DNA from: M3007 sp041160955
GTDB lineage: Bacteria; Bacteroidota; Bacteroidia; Chitinophagales; Saprospiraceae
Direction of reading: 5' to 3'
Length of the DNA stretch: 6,468 nucleotides
NCBI GenBank assembly: GCA_041160955.1
Contig: JBEAVK010000175.1
Location: forward strand, 1-6,468
The position numbers and the translations under genes are program-made. Below, one piece after another: positions 1 to 5,406 of the stretch (the stretch's first letter is position 1; each line of letters opens with the position of its first letter). The notes below the pieces were generated by a model. It saw nothing but the letters and a program-made list of their open reading frames with translations. It had not been told where the DNA came from and searched no databases.

Positions 1-243
1 ATCTCCAAAACCTCTCGAATGGATGACGCTGTGGACAAATTTATCCGATACAAACAGATAGAATCCCTGCAAAATTATATATTGGTAGATGCCGAAAAAA
101 TCTTTGTTGAAGTGCGCACAAAAATGGAAAATGGCACTTGGGAGGCCAATACCTATTTTCATTCCGATGGCCAATTCCCAGTACCAGCATTAAATATGAT
201 GCTGAACATAGATCAAGTGTATGAAGGGGTTGTATTTGGCTAG
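1..243 (+). CDS. Uma2-family (DUF820) putative restriction-endonuclease-like protein, C-terminal part (5' truncated by window edge)
   Basis: The frame is open from base 1 to the TAG at 241-243, giving 80 residues of a gene that starts upstream of the window. The visible part matches the C-terminal half of Uma2/DUF820 proteins: a remnant of the 'S-K-T-S-R-x-D' stretch (family form S-P-S-T-x-x-x-D), then a D-x-x-x-K-F-x-x-Y helix, 'IESLQNYILVDAEKIFVEV' (family pattern 'i-x-SLxEYvLVd...veV'), and a closing 'VYEGVVF' (family 'iYegV'). The family has a PD-(D/E)XK nuclease-like fold, but most of the expected acidic metal-binding core lies upstream and cannot be checked. Such genes are often multicopy in Cyanobacteria and Bacteroidota and their cellular role is poorly defined. 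The ATG at 19 is internal to the domain and unlikely to be the real start. The stop codon is part of a hairpin. Confidence 0.8.
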   Translation: MSKTSRMDDAVDKFIRYKQIESLQNYILVDAEKIFVEVRTKMENGTWEANTYFHSDGQFPVPALNMMLNIDQVYEGVVFG

Positions 244-279
244 GAATGAAATTTAAATAAAGGTACAGATTTCATTCCT
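242..279. repeat. 11-bp inverted repeat over the Uma2 stop codon, upstream of purU
   Basis: AGGAATGAAAT at 242-252 is the exact reverse complement of ATTTCATTCCT at 269-279, with a 16-nt A/T-rich loop. The left arm contains the last two bases of the Uma2 TAG stop. The right arm ends 10 bp before the purU -7 element, so the structure covers the region where a -33 element would sit. It could be a weak terminator for the Uma2 gene or an operator-like dyad at the purU promoter. There is no clean U-tract, so a classical intrinsic terminator is not well supported. Confidence 0.5.
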
Positions 280-289
280 TAACAATACC

Positions 290-297
290 TATCTTTG
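290..297 (+). promoter_or_regulatory. Bacteroidota-type -7 promoter element for purU
   Basis: TATCTTTG fits the Bacteroidota -7 consensus TAnnTTTG exactly. It ends 6 bp before the purU ATG at 304, so initiation at the usual few bases downstream would fall on or next to the start codon, implying a leaderless or almost leaderless mRNA. I see no TTG at the usual 17-23 bp upstream distance, so the -33 element is weak or absent. Confidence 0.6.
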
Positions 298-303
298 CCC
301 CCT

Positions 304-1146
304 ATGGAACAACCAATTTACGTATTATTGATCGACTGCCCCGACCAAAAAGGGCTTGTACACCATATTTCTGGGGTGCTTTACCGCTTAGGTTTGAATA
401 TTATAGGCAACCAAGAATTTGTGGAACACGAAGACAACCGCTTTTTTATGCGGACTTCTTTTCAAGGAAAAATTGATAAAAAAGAAGTAATTGCTGAAAT
501 TCGTGGTTTTTTACCCGAAGGTAGCAGCGTCACGTTGGTGCGGCACCGGCCTAAAAATATTGTTGTCCTTGTGACCAAAGAGCAGCATTGTTTGGGCGAA
601 CTTTTGGTGCGTCATCAGTTTCGAGAACTGAATGCGAATATATTGGCCGTAGTGGGTAATCATCCTGAATTAGCGCATTTTACGCACCAATTTGGCATTA
701 ATTACCACCATGTTTCGCACGTAGGTCTCACACGCGAGCAACACGAAGCCGCAGTATTGGAAGTGATAGAGCGCTACGACCCAGAGTACCTCGTGTTGGC
801 AAAATATATGCGTATCCTTTCACCCGAATTTGTGGATCATTTCCCCAATCGAATTATCAATATCCACCATTCTTTTTTACCTGCTTTTATCGGCGCAAGT
901 CCTTACCGACAAGCCTACGAGCGCGGTGTGAAAATTATTGGCGCCACAGCGCATATTGTGAACAACGACCTAGACGAAGGCCCCATTATTGTACAAAATG
1001 TGATCCCCGTAGATCATACGTACTCCGTAAATGATATGATTCGCTCAGGAAGAGATGTGGAGAAAATTGCTTTGGCGCGTGCGTTACAATTGGTTTTTGA
1101 AGACAAAGTGACCGTAAACGGCAACAAAACCATTATTTTTGACTAA
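304..1146 (+). CDS. purU: formyltetrahydrofolate deformylase PurU
   Basis: This cytoplasmic enzyme hydrolyses 10-formyl-tetrahydrofolate to tetrahydrofolate and formate. It balances the one-carbon pool and can supply formate for PurT-type purine synthesis. From ATG 304 the protein is 280 residues, the same length as the E. coli enzyme. An N-terminal ACT domain (about residues 5-80, beginning 'YVLLIDCPDQKGLVHHIS') is followed by a formyltransferase-fold domain (about 85-280). The catalytic triad of that fold is present: Asn186 and His188 in 'IINIHHSFLPAF', and Asp224 in 'LDEGPII'. Other family signatures are 'YERGVKIIGATAH' (205-217) and 'SGRDVEK' (248-254). An in-frame TTG at 295 would add three residues but lies inside the promoter element, so ATG 304 is preferred. 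No Shine-Dalgarno is visible, consistent with leaderless translation. The gene seems monocistronic; the convergent regulator gene ends 67 bp downstream. Confidence 0.96.
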   Translation: MEQPIYVLLIDCPDQKGLVHHISGVLYRLGLNIIGNQEFVEHEDNRFFMRTSFQGKIDKKEVIAEIRGFLPEGSSVTLVRHRPKNIVVLVTKEQHCLGELLVRHQFRELNANILAVVGNHPELAHFTHQFGINYHHVSHVGLTREQHEAAVLEVIERYDPEYLVLAKYMRILSPEFVDHFPNRIINIHHSFLPAFIGASPYRQAYERGVKIIGATAHIVNNDLDEGPIIVQNVIPVDHTYSVNDMIRSGRDVEKIALARALQLVFEDKVTVNGNKTIIFD

Positions 1147-1150
1147 TATT

Positions 1151-1228
1151 GTGAAAACATTATTTGCCCTTTCCTTTGCTACGCTTTATGGATTTACAAT
1201 CCACCTGTTATATTTAGAGTTGGGCTAA
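1151..1228 (+). pseudogene. possible N-terminal stub of a lost membrane-protein gene (26 codons)
   Basis: A GTG-initiated frame begins 4 bp after the purU stop and runs to TAA at 1226-1228. The translation (starting 'MKTLFALSFATLYGF' if GTG is read as Met, then 'TIHLLYLELG') looks like a basic residue followed by a transmembrane helix, as at the start of an inner-membrane protein. It ends by running into the 3' end of the convergent response-regulator gene, overlapping it by 15 bp. It may be a remnant left by a deletion or inversion whose breakpoint lies near 1210-1215, a genuine tiny membrane peptide, or chance. I do not recognise a specific family, and the evidence is compositional only. 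Confidence 0.25.
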
Positions 1229-1939
1229 CCGCGCCAAAATCTGGTCTTTAAACCCTTTACTTAGGGGAATTTGTTTGTCTTTTATGGTCACTATCATGTC
1301 TTTCAAATCTATGTTTTTAAGCCATTTGAGGTGTACCATAAAGCTGCGGTGGGTACGCGCAAACTGCGAGACAGGCAGTTTTTTTTCTAAATCATGCATG
1401 GGAATACGCGCAAAAAATTTACGACTCTCCGAGGTGTATAGTACGGAATACCTGCCGTCAGACTCTATATAGAGCAGGTCGTCGAAGGCGATTTTTTCTA
1501 AGCGATCGCCGACTTTTACAAAAAAACAGTCGGGTAGCATCAGGTCTTGCGTATCAAAAGATTGCGTTGTGCTGGCCACATTACTAACGGCCAGTTCGAC
1601 AGCACGTTGGAGTTGTATATCCGAAAATGGTTTTATGATAAATGCCGCTGGCCGCGCTTGCTGTATCCTCAAAAAAGTAGCATCATCTTGTGCAGAGGAT
1701 ACAAAAATGACCGGAAGGGCAGGAAATACAGATTGGAAGCGCTCGGCCAACTGGATACCATCTATAGTGCCTTCGAGGTGGATATCAAGCAACGCCAGAT
1801 CCGGCTTCGAGCGATGAAAAGCATCCAAAGCATCGAATGCATTGGCGTAAGCACCGATCACGCTGTAGCCCAGCTGCTCCGCCAGCATTTGGTAGCGGTC
1901 TGCGTGTAGTGGTTCGTCTTCGGCAATTAGTATATTCAT
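1214..1939 (-). CDS. LytTR-family response regulator (REC-LytTR)
   Basis: This is a 241-residue cytoplasmic transcription regulator. Residues 1-120 form a receiver domain with the acidic pair Glu7/Asp8 in 'ILIAEDEP', phospho-acceptor Asp52 in 'LALLDIHLEG', the switch Ser81 in 'VIFVSS', and the conserved Lys103 in 'IIKPF'. Residues 138-241 form a LytTR DNA-binding domain: 'DCFFVKVGDRLEKI', 'LLYIESDGRYSVLYT', 'FARTHRSFMVHLKWLKNI' and the closing 'IPLSKGFKDQIL'. All expected phosphorylation residues are present, so it should be an active receiver. The ATG at 1939 lies 5 bp after the stop of the sensor kinase gene on the same strand, so the two are almost certainly cotranscribed and form a cognate pair. 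LytTR proteins usually activate genes by binding imperfect direct repeats; possible half-sites occur upstream of the kinase gene and the divergent tail-collar gene. Confidence 0.95.
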   Translation of the reverse strand: MNILIAEDEPLHADRYQMLAEQLGYSVIGAYANAFDALDAFHRSKPDLALLDIHLEGTIDGIQLAERFQSVFPALPVIFVSSAQDDATFLRIQQARPAAFIIKPFSDIQLQRAVELAVSNVASTTQSFDTQDLMLPDCFFVKVGDRLEKIAFDDLLYIESDGRYSVLYTSESRKFFARIPMHDLEKKLPVSQFARTHRSFMVHLKWLKNIDLKDMIVTIKDKQIPLSKGFKDQILARLAQL

Positions 1940-1944
1940 GATAA

Positions 1945-4077
1945 TTACGCAGTTGGTAGTGTAAACCGAATGGTTGCCCCCTGTCCTTCGATGCTGACTA
2001 CTTCTATTTTTCCTCGGTTGATCTCAACCAATTCTTTGGACAACACCAATCCGAGCCCCGCACCTTTTTCGCCATTGGTGCCGGATTGGCTGTGTTTGTT
2101 CAGTTCAAAAACCTGACTGATGCGATCTGCAGAAAACCCGATACCTGTATCCGATACACTAACCATGATCTGATTATCTTGTTGGACGACTTCGACGGTA
2201 ACATTACCCCCCGATGGCGTGAATTTGATGGCATTACTGACGAGGTTGCGCAGGGTAGCTTGCAGGGCATTTTTATCAGCATAGGCAGTGAGTCCTTCGG
2301 GTACATGGTGGTTGAGGGAGATGGACTTAGCCATGGCCGCATTTTCGTGAATGGCTATATTAGCCACTACTTCGTCGGCTAAAACCAAGGATTCGGGCTG
2401 ATACGGAATCATGCCCCGATTGAGCAAGGCCCATGACAGCAGATTATCGAGTAGGTTATTGAGTGTTTGGCCGCTTTTGGCAATCAGATCGATAACCTTA
2501 TAAATCCGTGCCATATCGCCTTTATCTAAGTAGTATTTAAGTTGATCTGCAACCCCCTGAAATGCCGAGAGGGGATTGCGCAAATCATGTGCAATAATGC
2601 TAAAAAACTTATCTTTCGTCAGGTTGAGTTGATGGAGTTGCGTATTTTGAATAGATAGTAGTTGCCTTGATTGACGCAACTTCCAAAAGAAGTAACCGCC
2701 GCCTAGCAACAAAAAGAGCAACGATATAGAAGCGATGGCAAAAATGCGGTTTTGAGTCGATAATAATTTGGCCTCTAACTCGGCTTTTTGACGGGCATCC
2801 TGCTCGGCTTCAATATTCTGGCGGGTATGCTCCTGCGCAAATTTTTGATTCAACTCGTTGTTGTGTATGCTGTCGTTGCAAAGCGCATATTGCTTATAGT
2901 AGCCTAATGCCGCTTCAAAATTGCCTTGTTTTTCTGCTATTTCGGAAAGTTTTTGGTAGCATTGGGCTTGTATATCTAAATTGTTCGAGGCTTTGACCAA
3001 TGCAAGTTCCTGGTCGATGGTTTTTACTGCATCATCAATTTCACCGACTTCGTACAGAATTTTCGCTTTTTCTAAGTACATCCCTTGGAAGCGGCGGGGA
3101 TCATTGCTGGTATCAAAAAAAGCGATGCAGGAATCAATAGCGGCCAGTGCTTTTCCAAAATCGCGCTGTTTTCTGAAAACATCGGCCTCCATAAAGCCAA
3201 TCTCGGCGAGTGCAAATGCATTTTGATCGGCAGTTGCCATCGTTCGCGCTGCTGCAAGGTACTTAATCCCCTTGGCGGGTTGATTGCCCAAATCGGAAGC
3301 ATAAAACTGGCCCAAAGTCGAACTCAATTTGATAATACCTGACCTGATATTGCCTTTTTGGTTGAGTTCTAACGCTTTTAAGTAGTGGTACTCAGCGTCT
3401 TTGTAGTACTTCAGGGTATGATAGATCACGCCCACGTTGTAGTTCAAATCTGCGCTTTCTTCATAAAATTCGGTATTTTTGCAACGATCTATTCCTTTTC
3501 GTCCGGCTTCCAGTGCATGGGTGTAATCGCTGAGGTGCAGGTATGCATGGAGTTGATTGGTGTAAATATTGAGTAGTTTTTTTACTCGAATTGGTTGCTC
3601 TTTCAAATAGCCATCTTCGGCCAAACGGAGTATTTCGGTCGCACGACTGTATTGTCCTGAGTAACTGAGTACCGACCCATAAAACATAAGCGCAGGGTTG
3701 AGGAGGGCAAGATTATTACAGTTTTTGAGCAACTGGTAAGAAGAGTCCATCCAAATCAAGCTGCTGGCTGGGTCACCTGAAAAAAATAAAATCCTGCTTT
3801 TTTGATGTATCAATTCGCCTAATAGTGTGGATTGGCCTGTAGGTAACACGGCTAATGCGTGCTCAACGTTGTCGAGCGCCTGCTGGTTTTGCTCTTGTTT
3901 GTCCCATATTTTACTAATAGATAAATAAGCCTTAGCCTCCTCCACTCGATTACCAGCCGCTTGTGCCTGCTGTGCAACTTTTTGCAGGCTGTCCATTTGG
4001 TGATCGCTTTGGGCGAACACAGTATTTATATAAAGCAATAGCACGCTTATTATGCTAATGTGGTATCGATTTTTCAT
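1945..4077 (-). CDS. TPR-repeat membrane sensor histidine kinase (HisKA-like/HATPase)
   Basis: This 710-residue inner-membrane sensor should phosphorylate the LytTR regulator encoded 5 bp downstream. A signal peptide (residues 1-22, hydrophobic core 'IISVLLLYINTVFA', likely cleavage before QS) exports a sensor region of about 400 residues made of degenerate TPR helices; the clearest repeats are near 47-80, 169-200, 209-240, 289-320 and 370-402. A charged helical linker (about 405-442) leads into one membrane helix (about 444-466, 'FAIASISLLFLLLGGGYFFW'). The kinase core follows: H-box 'FFSIIAHDLRNPL' with phospho-acceptor His497, N-box 'NLVSNAIKFTPSGG' (611-624), G1 'DTGIGF' (643-648), and G2 'GAGLGL' (672-677). 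All motifs are intact. The TPR-TM-kinase layout is typical of Bacteroidota. The ligand is unknown; TPRs suggest a peptide or protein partner. The ATG at 4077 gives a complete signal peptide and sits just after a TAnnTTTG element. Confidence 0.95.
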   Translation of the reverse strand: MKNRYHISIISVLLLYINTVFAQSDHQMDSLQKVAQQAQAAGNRVEEAKAYLSISKIWDKQEQNQQALDNVEHALAVLPTGQSTLLGELIHQKSRILFFSGDPASSLIWMDSSYQLLKNCNNLALLNPALMFYGSVLSYSGQYSRATEILRLAEDGYLKEQPIRVKKLLNIYTNQLHAYLHLSDYTHALEAGRKGIDRCKNTEFYEESADLNYNVGVIYHTLKYYKDAEYHYLKALELNQKGNIRSGIIKLSSTLGQFYASDLGNQPAKGIKYLAAARTMATADQNAFALAEIGFMEADVFRKQRDFGKALAAIDSCIAFFDTSNDPRRFQGMYLEKAKILYEVGEIDDAVKTIDQELALVKASNNLDIQAQCYQKLSEIAEKQGNFEAALGYYKQYALCNDSIHNNELNQKFAQEHTRQNIEAEQDARQKAELEAKLLSTQNRIFAIASISLLFLLLGGGYFFWKLRQSRQLLSIQNTQLHQLNLTKDKFFSIIAHDLRNPLSAFQGVADQLKYYLDKGDMARIYKVIDLIAKSGQTLNNLLDNLLSWALLNRGMIPYQPESLVLADEVVANIAIHENAAMAKSISLNHHVPEGLTAYADKNALQATLRNLVSNAIKFTPSGGNVTVEVVQQDNQIMVSVSDTGIGFSADRISQVFELNKHSQSGTNGEKGAGLGLVLSKELVEINRGKIEVVSIEGQGATIRFTLPTA

Positions 4078-4081
4078 TTGG

Positions 4082-4089
4082 CAAATTTA
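4082..4089 (-). promoter_or_regulatory. Bacteroidota-type -7 promoter element for the sensor kinase operon
   Basis: On the minus strand this reads TAAATTTG, an exact match to TAnnTTTG. It is followed by CCAA and then the kinase ATG, so the mRNA would start at or next to the start codon, as at purU. The nearest upstream TTG on that strand is 27 bp away, longer than the usual 17-23 bp, so the -33 part is poor. Confidence 0.5.
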
Positions 4090-4096
4090 CGTTGAT
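4088..4096 (+). promoter_or_regulatory. candidate LytTR half-site overlapping the kinase promoter
   Basis: TACGTTGAT matches the published LytTR consensus [TA][AC][CA]GTTN[AG][TG] at every position. A second, imperfect copy, TTTGTTGAT, follows at 4096-4104, so GTTGAT occurs twice, 8 bp apart. Known LytTR sites are direct repeats with linkers of about 12-13 bp, and that spacing is not seen here. The site overlaps the kinase -7 element, which would allow autoregulation. It is a pattern match only. Confidence 0.25.
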
Positions 4097-4177
4097 TTGT
4101 TGATATTTTGGTTTCCCAAAAAACATTCGTAACATTAAAAACACCAACTCATTACCATATTCAAGCCACTGGTGACC

Positions 4178-4186
4178 AAAGTTGAG
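4178..4186 (+). promoter_or_regulatory. candidate LytTR half-site upstream of the tail-collar genes
   Basis: AAAGTTGAG is a second exact match to [TA][AC][CA]GTTN[AG][TG] in this divergent intergenic region. It overlaps the possible -33 TTG (4182-4184) of the tail-collar promoter. No properly spaced second repeat is obvious, so binding is uncertain. Confidence 0.2.
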
Positions 4187-4215
4187 CCAACAGGGCTTCA
4201 AAATCTTTAGTTTTG
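4182..4215 (+). promoter_or_regulatory. putative promoter of the tail-collar / propeller gene cluster
   Basis: TTG at 4182-4184 and TAGTTTTG at 4208-4215 fit the Bacteroidota pattern TTG-N17-23-TAnnTTTG, with a 23-bp spacer at the upper limit. Transcription would start near 4220-4223 and give a leader of about 50 nt before the preferred ATG at 4273. This contrasts with the leaderless arrangement inferred for purU and the kinase. It also argues against the upstream in-frame starts at 4213 (TTG) and 4216 (ATG), which would overlap or precede the transcript start. Confidence 0.4.
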
Positions 4216-4272
4216 ATGTATCAATCAGGATGTTCGTCATCCAATTTCAAGGTTAAAAAACTATACGTACTA

Positions 4273-4797
4273 ATGATTAATGACCAAATACTTGGATCGA
4301 TTATTTTATTCGCTGGCAACTTCGCACCCAAAGGCTGGGCTTTTTGTGAGGGCCAACTTCTATCGATCGCTCAAAATACTGCGCTTTATTCGTTAATCTA
4401 TAACACCTATGGCGGCGATGGGAAAACTAATTTCGCGCTGCCCGATCTGCGCGGAAGAGCACCTATCCACTTTGGGCAAGGTGTTGGTCTTAATATGTAT
4501 AAACAAGGCCAGTCCGGTGGTTCAGAAGTAGTTGTACTCAATGTACAGCAACTCCCGGCGCACAACCACTCAGTGGTCGTGCAGGTATCGAGTCAAGCGG
4601 CCACGTCTGATGATCCTGCGGGTAATGTTTTGGCTAAGGGATCGCTTGATTTTGGGTCGAGTACCGCTGCTAATGGTCGCTACGGCGGCGTAAAAGAAAC
4701 GACTGTAGGAAGCGGACAGCCTGTTTCTGTCAGGTCGCCCTATTTGGCTCTCAATTATATTATTGCAATTCAAGGAATATACCCATCCCAATTTTAA
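4273..4797 (+). CDS. phage tail collar-domain protein (MdpB / microcystin-dependent-protein-like), copy 1
   Basis: This 174-residue protein belongs to the tail-collar family (Pfam Collar, PF07484) found in phage tail fibres and in many bacterial 'tail fiber protein' genes. Family features: 'GSIILFAGNFAPKGWAFCEG' near the N-terminus (residues 8-27), 'TYGGDG' (45-50), 'LPDLRGR' (56-62), the HxH segment 'LPAHNHS' (94-100), and the C-terminal 'RSPYLALNYIIAIQG' (154-168). In phage short tail fibres HxH segments bind metal in the trimer core, so trimerisation is plausible. The centre (about 102-135) is low in family features and may be the variable tip. No signal peptide is seen. The start is ATG 4273, which places the conserved 'GSIILFAG' close to the N-terminus as usual; the 20 extra residues possible from 4213 have no family character. 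It is the first gene of a likely operon with a paralogue and a secreted propeller protein. Its exact function is unknown. Confidence 0.9.
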   Translation: MINDQILGSIILFAGNFAPKGWAFCEGQLLSIAQNTALYSLIYNTYGGDGKTNFALPDLRGRAPIHFGQGVGLNMYKQGQSGGSEVVVLNVQQLPAHNHSVVVQVSSQAATSDDPAGNVLAKGSLDFGSSTAANGRYGGVKETTVGSGQPVSVRSPYLALNYIIAIQGIYPSQF

Positions 4798-4803
4798 AAA
4801 ACC

Positions 4804-4843
4804 GCAACTGGTTAGCCGGATTCCTGTCTGGCTAACCAGTTGC
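4804..4843. repeat. perfect 14-bp inverted repeat (strong hairpin) between the two collar genes
   Basis: GCAACTGGTTAGCC (4804-4817) and GGCTAACCAGTTGC (4830-4843) are exact reverse complements. A G-T, a G-C and an A-T pair can extend the stem inward to 17 bp, leaving a 6-nt loop TTCCTG. It lies 6 bp after the copy 1 stop and 13 bp before the copy 2 start. The plus strand has no U-tract after it (CAAAACAAAT). The minus strand does have one: GG followed by six U. As an intrinsic terminator it therefore points better toward minus-strand transcription. On the plus strand it may be a partial terminator, an mRNA stabiliser for copy 1, or a structure affecting copy 2 translation. Confidence 0.8.
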
Positions 4844-4856
4844 CAAAACAAATATT

Positions 4857-5375
4857 ATGGCTAATCCATTAATCGGTACTGTTATGGTTTTTACGGGCAA
4901 TTTTGCCCCACAAGATTGGGCCTTTTGCGATGGTTCTTTACTACCAATTCTACGATACCCGGCACTCTTTATGGTGCTCGGTACAACTTATGGCGGCGAT
5001 GGCCAGAACACTTTTGGGCTACCCGACTTGCGCGGGCGCGAGGCAGTGCATGCGGGTGATTCGGGGCCTTTCGTATTGGGTCAGCAGGGTGGCCATGAGG
5101 CAGTGACGCTCACCGAACGGCAACTGCCCCCCCATAATCATAATGTAGGATTGGGCGTCATAGGGTTTGCGGTGGGCCGCGTTTATGATCCCACCAATAA
5201 TGCACTTAGTTTGAGTACCGACAATGGTGATTATGTTCCCGTATCAGCAGCAGATGGCGAATATGGCGGCGTACAGCAAGCCACGGTAGGTAACGGACAG
5301 CCGATTGCATTTCGGTCACCCTATTTAGCACTCAATTATATCATAGCCTTGGAAGGGGACATGCCATCGCGCTAA
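4857..5375 (+). CDS. phage tail collar-domain protein (MdpB-like), copy 2
   Basis: This 172-residue paralogue of the preceding gene shares 'GNFAP', 'WAFC-G', 'TYGGDG' (44-49), 'LPDLRGR' (55-61), 'QLPPHNHN' (89-96), 'YGGV--ATVGNGQP' (136-149) and 'RSPYLALNYIIA' (153-164). The shared residues cluster at both ends, while the middle (about 97-135) is clearly different between the copies, in line with a conserved trimer scaffold carrying divergent tips. Like copy 1 it lacks a signal peptide. The start codon ATG 4857 puts the collar motif at residue 7, as expected. No Shine-Dalgarno is visible; the leader is A-rich. It follows copy 1 by 59 bp, which include the hairpin, and precedes the secreted propeller gene by 31 bp. 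No capsid, tail-tube, baseplate or lysis genes are in view, so phage origin is historical or the rest lies elsewhere. Confidence 0.9.
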   Translation: MANPLIGTVMVFTGNFAPQDWAFCDGSLLPILRYPALFMVLGTTYGGDGQNTFGLPDLRGREAVHAGDSGPFVLGQQGGHEAVTLTERQLPPHNHNVGLGVIGFAVGRVYDPTNNALSLSTDNGDYVPVSAADGEYGGVQQATVGNGQPIAFRSPYLALNYIIALEGDMPSR

Positions 5376-5392
5376 TACCCAAAAAAACATTG

Positions 5393-5406
5393 AATTTTAT
5401 AAAATT
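5393..5406. repeat. 14-bp A/T palindrome abutting the start codon of the propeller gene
   Basis: AATTTTATAAAATT is its own reverse complement and ends at the base before ATG 5407. Made only of A and T, it may be just a typical A/T-rich Bacteroidota leader. No TAnnTTTG element is seen here, so the gene is more likely cotranscribed with the collar genes. Confidence 0.35.

Noticed and set aside
295..303. TTG start adding three residues to purU
   Set aside because: It lies within and just after the TATCTTTG promoter element; ATG 304 gives the standard 280-residue protein.
1275..1909. Open plus-strand frames of 65, 82 and 120 codons
   Set aside because: They lie wholly antisense to the well-supported response regulator and show no domain features.
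2086..3576. Several open frames on both strands (63-98 codons) within the kinase gene
   Set aside because: They are overlapped by the intact kinase reading frame and their translations show no recognisable motifs.
4055..4240. Minus-strand frame of 61 codons upstream of and overlapping the kinase start
   Set aside because: It covers the kinase promoter, overlaps the kinase gene in another frame and resembles no family I know; a decayed fragment cannot be excluded.
4213..4272. Upstream extension of the first collar gene from TTG 4213 or ATG 4216
   Set aside because: The added residues have no family character and the start would overlap the putative -7 element; ATG 4273 gives the normal collar N-terminus.
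4804..4843. Standard rho-independent terminator for collar copy 1
   Set aside because: The stem is strong but no U-tract follows on the plus strand; it is listed as an inverted repeat of undecided role.
4570..4851. Minus-strand frame of 93 codons across the end of collar copy 1 and the hairpin
   Set aside because: Antisense to a clear family protein, with a Cys/Arg/Ser-rich translation typical of shadow frames.
4273..5375. Prophage or phage-tail operon
   Set aside because: Collar-domain genes alone are widespread on bacterial chromosomes, and no structural, lysis, integrase or attachment-site signals are in the window.
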